Origin: Spinacia oleracea
Taxonomy: Eukaryota; Streptophyta; Magnoliopsida; Caryophyllales; Amaranthaceae
Length of the DNA stretch: 64,000 nt
Reading direction: 5' to 3'
Assembly: GCF_020520425.1 (NCBI RefSeq)
Contig: NC_079491.1
Span: 29,813,449-29,877,448, forward strand
Shown here in pieces: positions 55,669 through 64,000 of this stretch; within the stretch, counting starts at the first letter, position 1, and every line of letters starts with the position of its first letter. Under the pieces are notes generated by a model, which was not told the DNA's origin, ran no database searches, and saw nothing but the letters and a program-made list of their open reading frames with translations. The translations under genes were made by a program, and so were the position numbers.

Positions 55669-56096
55669 TGTTCCGGTGTTGTAAAGATGGAAACAATGGG
55701 CTTCGAATGAAGGCCCTTTTGTATGTGTTGAAGATCTTGCTTGTTTGAATGAGTGGAGTCCGAATTCACCTGCACAAGAGCAAAGTCACTAGCCTCGGGG
55801 GTGTTTCCGAGGAAAGCCCCTCCGATGCCTAAGTAAGAATGATGCTCGGATTCTAGAGAGAAGTTCTCTAGAAGAGTAGTCTTAAGGCGGTAAATTCGAC
55901 GTACCTTGAGGTGTGAGCCTTGGCGGCCTATTTATAGTGTTTGCATAATAAATGCCCATAGGTCATTTATTGCTATTGGGCCTTGGGCCTTAATGGATGG
56001 CTGAATAGCCACTGGTAGGTTCGATGTTGTTGTTTAGAGCCATTGGGCTTTGGACTTAGTGGCCCAATTGAGAGTCAATTGGGAGCCCAAACAACA
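55669..56096 (-). repeat. 3' LTR of right-hand Tat-type gypsy element
   Basis: 428 bp, TG...CA, same family as 346-776, with the TATA-like motif at 55928-55937. On its right (element interior) is the polypurine tract TGGGGGGCA (minus strand, 56097-56104). This makes it the 3' LTR of the element whose pol is at 61008-64000. The 5' LTR lies beyond the window. Confidence 0.92.
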
Positions 56097-56105
56097 TGCC
56101 CCCCA
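56097..56105 (-). other. Polypurine tract of the Tat element
   Basis: GGGGGG within TCTGGGGGGCA on the minus strand, abutting the LTR start TGTTGTTTGGG. It primes plus-strand DNA synthesis. Confidence 0.8.
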
Positions 56106-56533
56106 GACCCGGTCCATTTAGAATTAAATGGGTGGGTTTCCAGCTGTCAGAAGTCCGAAAGTTCCCTCTCTTTTTTGAAAAGGGATGATTTGCATTGATG
56201 ACAAGTGTTGGGAGTTGTATTGTGTCGTGGAGATCGTGGGTTGAGGAAGTTGATGCGCCCCTTTTCTTTTCTATAAATACGGGGTGCGTTGCTCTTTTTG
56301 AACTTTTTACTCCTTCTTTCAAACCCATTCTCTCTCTAAATTCCGGCGATCGCAGTGCAATTTGTTTCTTCAGATCTACGAAATTCGGCCAACTTTAGAC
56401 TTCGGGAACTTGTGTTGTTCGTTTTATCGGCGAATTCCGCTTCGGAAAAAGGTAATTTGTTTCTGAATTCTCCTTTTTTCTTCGTTTTTCCTTCTACCCC
56501 TCAATCTCAACCCTAGACCGAGAATTCGCGGCC

Positions 56534-59500
56534 ATGGCAAAGAATAGGGGCAAGAGCAAGTTCGTCGTTGGCTCCTCTAGTGAGAGGGAGAACGTGCCTT
56601 CGGGAAGGTTACCGAAAACTTCGAGGGGTCGGCCTTCGGAGAGGCCAGTGGAGAGGCGTTCGACTGGTTGGGATGCTTCAAAAGATGATGTTGTTGGCGG
56701 GTCTAGCGTGTCTGAACGCGCAACTTCTGGTAAGAAAGCTGGCTCTTCGGGTGTGCGCCGCTCTTACCCTGAGTTTCCAGTTCATTGGACTGAAGCTGAT
56801 CCGCAGGGCAAGTATGCCCCGATTCTGCATGAGACCACTAAGATCGATGGTCCCTTGGAAAAATCGGTCAGTGGTGACTGGTTGGTGGAGGCGAAGCTGG
56901 GGCATTACCATCGGAGGGCCGAAGAGTTATACGGAATCCAGCACGCCTTGGGGTACTGGTGCGAGCTTCCCGACCAGGAGCGTCCTCGGGTGACTCATCC
57001 GCCGAGGGGGTTCATCTCTGTGTATACTCATCATTTGGAGAACGGTCTCCGCTTTCCTTTGGATCCCTTCGTTTCCGAGCTCCTGGTGTCGTACAACATC
57101 AGTTTGGCCCAGCTTACCCCCAAATCTATGAGGCACATCATCGGATTTAGATGGGTGTGCGATTTTATTAACTTTCCATGTTCTGTTGCCGTGTTTCGGG
57201 ATCTGCACGATCTGTCTTTCAACCACGCTTCCAACGGGGATGGGTATGGTTGGTGGACCATCATCAACAAAAGATCCCGAAGGAAGGGGGAGCCGAACTA
57301 CATTACGGCCTACCCTTACCTCAGCTCTGATCATAATTGGAAGACGGAGTGGTTGTTCGTTCGTGTGCCGACAGATCCGAAGCATCCACATTTTTACCGC
57401 CCTCCGAAGTGGTTTGTGACTCCTGATCCTGATATGCGAAGCGTGGCTGCTCCGGATCGGAACCATCACCACTACGTGGATCTCCTCCAGTGGTTTTTGG
57501 CTCGGGAGGACAACTACAAATTGCCGTCCAACTGGCTCCCGAACCTCAACTATATCTTGCGGGAGGACATTCTTGCTGTTGCCGGTCTCAGCCGGATTTT
57601 TGACAGGGGTAGGTGTCTTTCGGCTGGGACCGTGCTTTAGTAAGTTTGTCCTCCTCCTTTTTGTCTCGTTTTATTGACTTTGTTTTGTGCTTTGTTTCTG
57701 CAGAGTACGGCTTTAGCTGCGTTGATCCTGTGGTCTTGGGTATTTCTTTGGATCTGAAGACCATTCACGACTCGGCCCCTGATTATAAGTTCGGGAAGGA
57801 GAATCCTCGTAATCCTCGCTTGAAGGATTACGTGCTGTCTCCGTCGGGTGTCGCTCGGATATCTGAAGTTCGAGCTGATCCGTGGGATTCTGCCTCTTCT
57901 CCTGAAGCTGTTCCAGTGAAAGTCGTGCTCCCTGATTTGAGGACAACCTCGGATCCGGTGAGTGTTTCTATATCTCGAAGTCTTTTGTTTGTCTTTCTTT
58001 CTGGTTTGCCGTCGGCTAACGTCTTGGTCCTGGACCATCTTTTTAGGGTCCTGGGACTGACGCTGTGCCGCGTGCCGTTCCTTCGGTTTCATCTCCGGCT
58101 CGGATAGATATCTCTTTATCTAGGAACCGGGTACTTTGCGATTTTTCTTTATTCCTTCCTTTGTCTTCTTTTACATTTATTGACCCTTGGTTTCCTCTGT
58201 TTAGGATCAGCGCAAAAGGAAGGGCAGCACTCTTTTGAGGCCTTCTGCGCATCCGAAGAAGGCGAAAGCTTCTCAGTCTTCGGAGAAGGTATTTGTTCTG
58301 ACTTAGAGCTTTTTGTGGTCCGTTCTCTCTTTTTCTGAAACTGACCTTTGAGCGTTTGCCCTGTAGGAAGTGGTTTCGGAAGTCATGCCTCCTCCCAAAA
58401 ATCTCCTTCACTTCATGCCCTTGCCAGGGCAGAAGTTGAAGAGTGTGGTGGTTGCGGAACCGCCTCCCGTGGACCAACCGTTGGCTGAGGAAGATACCAT
58501 CCCCTCTCCGCTGAAGCCGTCTGCTGCTTTAGGGATCGAGATCCAGGATATAACCAAGGTGATGGAGGCAATTGAAGCCGACCTTGTTCCTGGCTCGGAT
58601 GTCCCTATTGTGGCCGAGCAGAAGGAAGAATCTGCTGACGTTTCTCTCGAAAGGGAGAAAAGTCCAGATAAGGAGATGGTGGATCTCACCGAAGCTCACA
58701 TAGAGGTTCCCGAAGCTGAGAAGGAGGTCCCTTCTGCTGAGGAGGAGCAAACCGAGCAGGGTCTGACGAGGAAGAGGCGCCACTCGACCTTGGGCTCTAC
58801 TTCGACCTCGGCCCTGGATAGACTGATCCACGCTGACCCTTGCTCGGATGTTCCGCTGAAACGGATCCCCGAGGAGGTAAGGGAGGCGATGGCTCGCTAT
58901 GCTAGAGCTCCGGTTTTGGGGGAGAACCCCATGGCTCACGTGGGATCTTTGGTGGGTCCCGAAGCTGCACGGGAGAATCTTCTTCGGGCCAACCCGCAGT
59001 GGAGGGTTCCTGGAGCTGAGGAGAGGAACCCAGCTATGATGGCCCAATATTATCTGAATGAGGTAAGTGTTGGAAATTTTGTTTTGAGTTCCGTTTTTGG
59101 TTTGTTGTTTTCTTCTTTCCTCATCTTTTCTCGTCTTTTCTTCTTTCCCAGGCTGTTTTCTGGTCCTCGTTCGCTTCCGAGTGTAGCTCGGTTGAGGAGA
59201 GGCAACTGAGGAGGTATCAGGAGGCTTATGCTCGTGATATCCCTGTCTTGGACCAGAAGGCTGGGCAGCTCATGGCCGAGATGGTGGAGATCAAGCAACT
59301 GTACCTTCAGTACAGTCGTGAGGCTAGGGAAGCGGCGGAACAGATCGGGGCCGAAGTTGGGAAGCTCACTTTCCAGGTTGAAGAGGATGCTTAAAAGATA
59401 GCTTCCTTCGACAGGGAGAGGAGAGAAATGGCTGCCAAATTTGCGAGCGAACTTGAAGAAAAAGACAGTCTTCTCAAGGAGATGACGTCTAAATTTGAGG

Positions 59501-59952
59501 CGGCCATTAAGCAGAGCCAGGAAGCGGAGGCGAGGCTTCAGCAGTTTATCAAGCACCGGGAGATTGTTCAGAATCAAGCTGACAAGGTGCCCGTTCTCCA
59601 GCTGAAGATCCGAGAGAAGGATGCTGCCATTCGGAAGTTGGAGCAAGAGAGAGTTGACCTCTACACTGCTGATCAGTGTAGGGAGCAATACTGGAATGGC
59701 ATCCTGGGTGCTCGGCGGATGTTCGCGAAGCATATGCCTCATTTCCCTTGGAATGAGAAGGTTCCGCTCTGGATGAGGGCTCAGGATCACTTGGTGGAGT
59801 GCCAGGCCGATCGAGACGAAGCTGAAGCTGAACGCCAAGCTGCTCTTGCAGAGGCTCGGGCCCAGAAGGCGGCTTCCGAAGGTGATACTACTGCTGGGGG
59901 TTCTTCGAAGGATGCTCCTCTGGGGGATGCTCCTGAGACTCCCAAGAGTTAG
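56534..59952 (+). CDS. Antisense ORF of the Tat element ('putative gypsy-type transposon' protein), six exons
   Basis: Runs opposite to pol. My splice model is exons 56534-57608, 57704-57957, 58047-58130, 58205-58288, 58367-59062 and 59152-59952, all with GT/AG introns of about 75-95 bp and matching phase. Exon 1 starts ATG in GGCCATGGC and carries the conserved globular region: HALGYWCELPDQERPRVTHP, PRGFISVYTHHLENGLRFPL, FVSELLVSYNISLAQLTPKS, RWVCDFINFPC. This resembles the plant 'putative gypsy type transposon' family (PF04195 as I recall). The later exons are Lys/Glu-rich with a long coiled coil. A TAA (59392-59394) interrupts exon 6 within the coiled coil, so the protein is truncated or this copy is a pseudogene. 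The function is unknown. Confidence 0.75.
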
Positions 59953-60239
59953 GGATTCGGGCAGTCGTCTTCTTCAGAGTCGGTCGGTTCCAGTTGAGGA
60001 CTTCCGAACATGTGCTTGCCTTTCCCCCTTTTGCCTCGGCGCTGCGTTGTACTCATTTCTTTTTGTTTTCTTTAGTACTTCGGTAGGCCGGTATTGTCTG
60101 TTGATGGCTGCCGATTTTAACTGTTTCATTTTGTTTTCAATTTTTGAGGTTTTCAATGTATTTGTACTCTCCCCAAATATTGAATAAAAAATGAATGTTT
60201 GTTACTTGGCTGCTTCTTTTCAACTTGTTCTTTCGCAAT

Positions 60240-60640
60240 TTTAGGTCTTTAAATCCGTAGATTTCTCGAGCTCCTCTTTCTGTAGACTTGCTAAAAACCT
60301 TTTGATCTTGCGAGCTCTTTAAATCCGTAGATCTGTTAAGAGACTTTTTAACTTTTGCGAGTTCTTCAAATCCGTAGATCTGCTAAGAGACTCTTTGACT
60401 TTGTGAGTTCTTCAAATCCGTAGATCTGCTAAGAGACTCTTTAGTTTTGCGAGTTCTTCAAATCCGTAGATCTGCTAAGAGACTCTTTAGTTTTGCGAGT
60501 TCTTCAAATCCGTAGATCTGCTAAGAGACTCTTTAGTTTTGCGAGTTCTTCAAATCCGTAGATCTGCTAAGAGACTCTTTAGTTTCCAGACTCTTCAAAT
60601 CCGTCGATCTGCTCAGAGGTTTGGATTGTTCTTCCGATCT
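60240..60640. repeat. 46-bp tandem repeat array in Tat 3' region
   Basis: 'cttcaaatccgtagatctgc' units. The word aaatccg starts at 60251, 60321, 60368, 60414, 60460, 60506, 60552 and 60597, so the central copies have a 46-bp period and are nearly identical, with diverged copies at both edges. It lies between the antisense ORF and pol. Confidence 0.93.
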
Positions 60641-61007
60641 CTTGTGGTTCGGAAACCTGGGCAAGAGATCGCTAGTCTGCCTCTTTAGTTATGCCTTCGG
60701 CGATCCGTGGATCTGAGCCGGAGTTTTATAACTTGATTCGAGCGACTGTTTGTTGCGAACAAATTTTATTAGGGTACCGCGAATCCGAGGATTCTGGACG
60801 ATTCCCTGAAGTGTATGATTTGGTCATTTCTTGCATTTTATCAAGGAATGGGCAAAGTCAATCCTGTTTTTAGTCTCGGATTGATCAGATCCGAGGCTGC
60901 ATGTATATATAAAGGGACAATAAATATAGAGATAAGTTTAATGAAACTCATGGTGCCAATGGCTTTCCTCTTCTCATTAAACAACTTACTTGGTTTACAG
61001 ACAGAGA
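60641..61007. other. Tat element, sequence just 3' of pol
   Basis: Non-coding between the tandem array and the pol stop. No feature recognised. Confidence 0.6.
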
Positions 61008-63992
61008 TCATACAAAATATTTCTTGAGAACATCGGTATTCCAATGGTTCTTCAAAATTGTTCCATCTAACTGTTTCAGCATATACGTGCCTGGCCTTTT
61101 TTCGGAATGGATGATGTATGGTCCTTCCCAAGTGGCTGAGAGTTTGCCATGGATCCGTCCTTTCTGAACCGAGGCGGCGTTTCTGAGTACTAGATCACCG
61201 ACTTTTAGGGGTCTGGCGTTGACTCTTCGGTTGTAATGCTTGTTGACCCTCTGCAAATAGGCTGCGTTGAGTGTCCTTGCATCGTTCCGAGCTTCGTCCA
61301 GTAGATCGAGAGCTTCGGATAGAAGTTGGTTGTTGCTTTCTCCTTGGAGCCCATCATACCTGTTGTATGCCTGGATCCTCAGGCTTTCTGTTCCGATTTC
61401 CACAGGAATTACAGCTTCGGATCCGTATACAAGGTGGAACGGTGTTTGCCCGGTAGCTTCTTTCTCAGTGGTCCGAAGGGACCATAGCGTTCCGGGTAGC
61501 TCTTCTAACCATTTGTTTTTGTCATCCTCGACTCTTTTCTTGAGTGCATTGAGGATGAGTTTGTTAGCAGCTTCGGCTTGCCCGTTGCTTTGTGGGTGAC
61601 AGACTGCCGAGTACGCTAGGTGTATGCCGAACTGTTTGCACCACTTTTGCAACGGGGTGTTGTCGAACTGTTTCCCGTGGTCGAAGACCATCAGTCTTGG
61701 TATGCCGAATCTTGTGATGATGTTCTGCCATATGAACTTGCGGACCTGAGGTTCGGTGATGGAGGAGACAGCTTCGGCTTCGATCCATTTGCTAAAATAG
61801 TCGACTCCTACAATCAACCACTTCTTCTGGTTCGTCGCTGAGGGGAAGGGACCAATGATGTCTAACCCCCACTGTGCGAATGGTAATGGATACAGCGTTG
61901 ATTGTAGGGTTTGAGCTGGTTGATGGATGGCTGGTACGAACTTTTGGCATTTCTCGCATTTCCTTGCCATCTGCTTTGCCTCGGAAACCATAGTGGGCCA
62001 CCAGTACCCAGCCCGAAGGGCTTTATGTGCCAATGTCCTGCCTCCGATGTGGTTTCCGCATATCCCGAGGTGGATTTCCCTTAGGATGTAGTCAGCGTCT
62101 GTTGGACCCACACATTTTAGCAGCGGAGCGGAGAATGATTTCCTCATGAGCTCTCCTTCGGCGCTGATGATGAACCACTTGTTGAATCTTTTCAGTTTTC
62201 TTGCCTGCAGCCTATCCTCGGGAAGTTCTCCCCTTTCTTTGTATGCAACTACTGCGTCCATCCAGCTGGGTTCGGTACGTAAGCTGCATACTGTGGTGGG
62301 TAGCAAGTCAATGCTTCTCTCTTGGTGAACTTCCACGTGGACCGACCTGTTTAGGTCGATGAGTGTTGAGCTTGCGAGTTTTGACAGTGCATCTGCTTGC
62401 GTGTTTTGTCCTCGGGGAATGAGAATGACTTCAAAGGATCTTAACTTTGACGTTAAGGACTTGATTTTTGCTAAGTAAGCTGTCATGCTGGGCCATTTGG
62501 CCTCATACTCCCCTCGGATCTGGTTGGCTACAAGCTGGGAATCAGTTTTGAGGCAAACATGCTCGGCCTCCAGGGATAAACAAAGCTCTATCCCTGCGAT
62601 TGCGGCCTCATATTCGGCCTCGTTGTTAGTTGCTTTGAAGCCGAACTTCAATGCATACTCTATGCTTTTCCCCGTCGGGGGGATTAGTACAACTCCTGCT
62701 CCTGAGCCGTTTATTGTGGAAGATCCGTCAGTGAAGACCTCCCAAGTGCTTTTCGTATCATTCAGCATTTCCTGGTATGAGCACTCGGCCAAGAAGTCTG
62801 CCAATGCTTGTGCTTTGATTGCTGTCCTCGGCTGATATTTGATGCCGAACTCTGATAGTTCGAAGGCCCAGGCAGCCAATCTTCCTGACCTCTCTATTTT
62901 GTCGAGTACTTTTTCGAGCGGTTGGTCAGTTAGCACTGTGATCTGGTGGGAGTCGAAGTATGGCCTCAGTTTTCGTGCAGCTACCACTACTGCATATGCG
63001 ACTTTCTCGATGAGTGGGTACCGGGTTTCGGCCCCTGTAAGTGTTCGGCTGGTGAAGTAGATTGGCTGTTGCTTCTTTTCTTCTTCCCGAAGAAGCACTG
63101 CGCTGACGGTTCCAGGGCTAACTGCGACATATAGGTACAGGGTTTCCCCCTCCTTTGGTCTGGCCAGTGTCGGTAGTTGAGCTAGGTGGGCTCTGAGTTG
63201 CTGAAAAGCTTCTTTTTGCTCCTGTTCCCATATCAGTTCGGGATCCACTTTCCTCGGGACCCCCTTTTTCTTGACTGGTTCTGCTTCTCCTCCGGGGAGG
63301 TTCTTTGGTTTCAGTGCTTTGAAGAAGGGGGCTCCCTTGTCCGAGGCTTTTGATATGAACCTTGTTAGTGCGGCTAACCTGCCGGTTAGCCTCTGCACAT
63401 CTCTCTTGGTCTTCGGCTCGGGTAAATCCAATGCCGCTTGGACTTTGTTCGGGTTCGCATCAATTCCTCTTTCGCTCACCATGAATCCGAGGAATTTCCC
63501 TGACTTCACCCCGAAGACGCATTTTTTTGGGTTCAGCTTCATGCTGTATTTCCTCAGATTTCCGAAGGTCTCTGCCAAGTCTTTGACGTGGTCTTCCTCC
63601 TTGATGCTTTTTACGATGGAGTCATCCACATAGACCTCCACATTCCTCCCTTTCTGGTCGGCGAAGACGTGATCAACTAGCCTCTGGTAGGTGGCTCCGG
63701 CATTTTTCAAGCCGAAAGGCATCATTTTGTAGTTGAACACTCCTGCGCTTGTGATGAACGCTGTCTTTGCTCTGTCATCGGGGTGCATGAATACTTGGTG
63801 GTAGCCTGAAAAGGCATCCATGAAGCTGAGCAGTGCATGGCCGCTGGTGGAGTCAACCAATTGATCTATCCTTGGCAGGGGATAGCAGTCTTTGGGGCAG
63901 GCTCGGTTCAGGTCTGTGAAATCCACGCACATTCGCCAGGAGCCGTTCGCTTTTTTGACCATCACCACGTTGGCCAGCCATTTCGGATACAT
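61008..63992 (-). CDS. Tat-lineage Ty3/gypsy pol: RT, two RNase H domains, integrase (5' part outside window)
   Basis: 994 codons without a stop, open to the window edge. The first Met at 63992 is not the true start. RT (residues 1-170) has CVDFTDLNRACPKDCYPLPR, FMDAFSGYHQ (motif A) and EVYVDDSIVKS (active box). A first RNase H (about 255-400) has lost its first catalytic Asp (LYLYVAVSPGT where TDAS is usual). A second, archaeal-type RNase H (about 415-545) keeps FTDGSS, NNEAEYEA, KTDSQL and QADALS. Integrase has the zinc motif H641/H648/C679/C682 and the catalytic triad D711, D771 and E807, ending in a GPYIIHSEKRPGTYML-like tail. The dual RNase H is the hallmark of Tat elements. This is the best preserved protein in the window. 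Confidence 0.95.
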   Translation of the reverse strand: MYPKWLANVVMVKKANGSWRMCVDFTDLNRACPKDCYPLPRIDQLVDSTSGHALLSFMDAFSGYHQVFMHPDDRAKTAFITSAGVFNYKMMPFGLKNAGATYQRLVDHVFADQKGRNVEVYVDDSIVKSIKEEDHVKDLAETFGNLRKYSMKLNPKKCVFGVKSGKFLGFMVSERGIDANPNKVQAALDLPEPKTKRDVQRLTGRLAALTRFISKASDKGAPFFKALKPKNLPGGEAEPVKKKGVPRKVDPELIWEQEQKEAFQQLRAHLAQLPTLARPKEGETLYLYVAVSPGTVSAVLLREEEKKQQPIYFTSRTLTGAETRYPLIEKVAYAVVVAARKLRPYFDSHQITVLTDQPLEKVLDKIERSGRLAAWAFELSEFGIKYQPRTAIKAQALADFLAECSYQEMLNDTKSTWEVFTDGSSTINGSGAGVVLIPPTGKSIEYALKFGFKATNNEAEYEAAIAGIELCLSLEAEHVCLKTDSQLVANQIRGEYEAKWPSMTAYLAKIKSLTSKLRSFEVILIPRGQNTQADALSKLASSTLIDLNRSVHVEVHQERSIDLLPTTVCSLRTEPSWMDAVVAYKERGELPEDRLQARKLKRFNKWFIISAEGELMRKSFSAPLLKCVGPTDADYILREIHLGICGNHIGGRTLAHKALRAGYWWPTMVSEAKQMARKCEKCQKFVPAIHQPAQTLQSTLYPLPFAQWGLDIIGPFPSATNQKKWLIVGVDYFSKWIEAEAVSSITEPQVRKFIWQNIITRFGIPRLMVFDHGKQFDNTPLQKWCKQFGIHLAYSAVCHPQSNGQAEAANKLILNALKKRVEDDKNKWLEELPGTLWSLRTTEKEATGQTPFHLVYGSEAVIPVEIGTESLRIQAYNRYDGLQGESNNQLLSEALDLLDEARNDARTLNAAYLQRVNKHYNRRVNARPLKVGDLVLRNAASVQKGRIHGKLSATWEGPYIIHSEKRPGTYMLKQLDGTILKNHWNTDVLKKYFV

Positions 63993-64000
63993 GCATGGTT

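Noticed and set aside
1-56096. Idea that the two Tat LTRs (346-776 and 55669-56096) bound a single element
   Set aside because: Both are minus-strand, and the left one faces its internal region to the left (PBS side) while the right one faces right (PPT side). They are the outer ends of two different elements.
60240-60640. Possible CRISPR-like array
   Set aside because: Units are contiguous with no unique spacers, in a plant retrotransposon.
1-64000. Prokaryote-style systems (operons, defence islands, riboswitches)
   Set aside because: Nothing in the window fits. The sequence is plant nuclear repeat DNA.

Overview
This window is plant nuclear DNA, almost all of it transposable-element sequence. 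Evidence includes plant-type LTR retrotransposons (Ty1/copia and Ty3/gypsy Tat lineage), plant L1-type LINEs with a DUF4283/CCHC ORF1, a CACTA element carrying pieces of plant genes (CONSTANS-like, DDB1, plastid glucose transporter), and many MITEs. Base composition, the repeated 'acggagta' words and the LTR families suggest a eudicot, possibly Caryophyllales (spinach/beet-like). That is a guess from memory of sequence style. The only intact host gene I can support is a tRNA-Glu(CTC) at 6941-7012.

Layout: 1-776 is the 5' end (gag start and 5' LTR) of a minus-strand Tat-type gypsy element. 777-7516 is AT-rich spacer with a TRIM-like LTR (2535-2606), a 2.5-kb Mutator-like non-autonomous element full of TGAACAT repeats (3473-6006), a 650-bp MULE-type MITE (6125-6774) and the tRNA. 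7517-21004 is a minus-strand LINE (ORF1, endonuclease, RT, RNase H) split by a solo copia LTR (16634-18029, TSD ATAAG) and by a 5.5-kb CACTA transposon (8577-14109, TSD AAA) that has captured fragments of at least three genes.

22827-52385 looks like the remains of a plus-strand SIRE-like copia element: a 5' LTR, a gag directly fused to a partial RT, and a 3' LTR fragment far to the right. Nested in the 3' LTR is a minus-strand copia element 'B' (27558-51759). Inside B is a plus-strand LINE (32562-47617, with poly-A and an 11-13 bp TSD). Inside that LINE is a complete minus-strand copia element 'C' of the same family as B (33131-43287, TSD GGTTG). A hAT MITE sits in B's 5' LTR (50888-51579). 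The nesting gives a clear insertion order.

52386-55668 holds MITEs, microsatellites and a decayed copia 3' end. 55669-64000 is the 3' half of a second minus-strand Tat element: 3' LTR, PPT, an antisense gene-like ORF with five putative spliceosomal introns, a 46-bp tandem array, and a pol with RT, degenerate RNase H, second RNase H and integrase, running off the window. All protein-coding elements except the right-hand Tat pol show stops, frameshifts or deletions, so most of the region is probably silent, decaying DNA.
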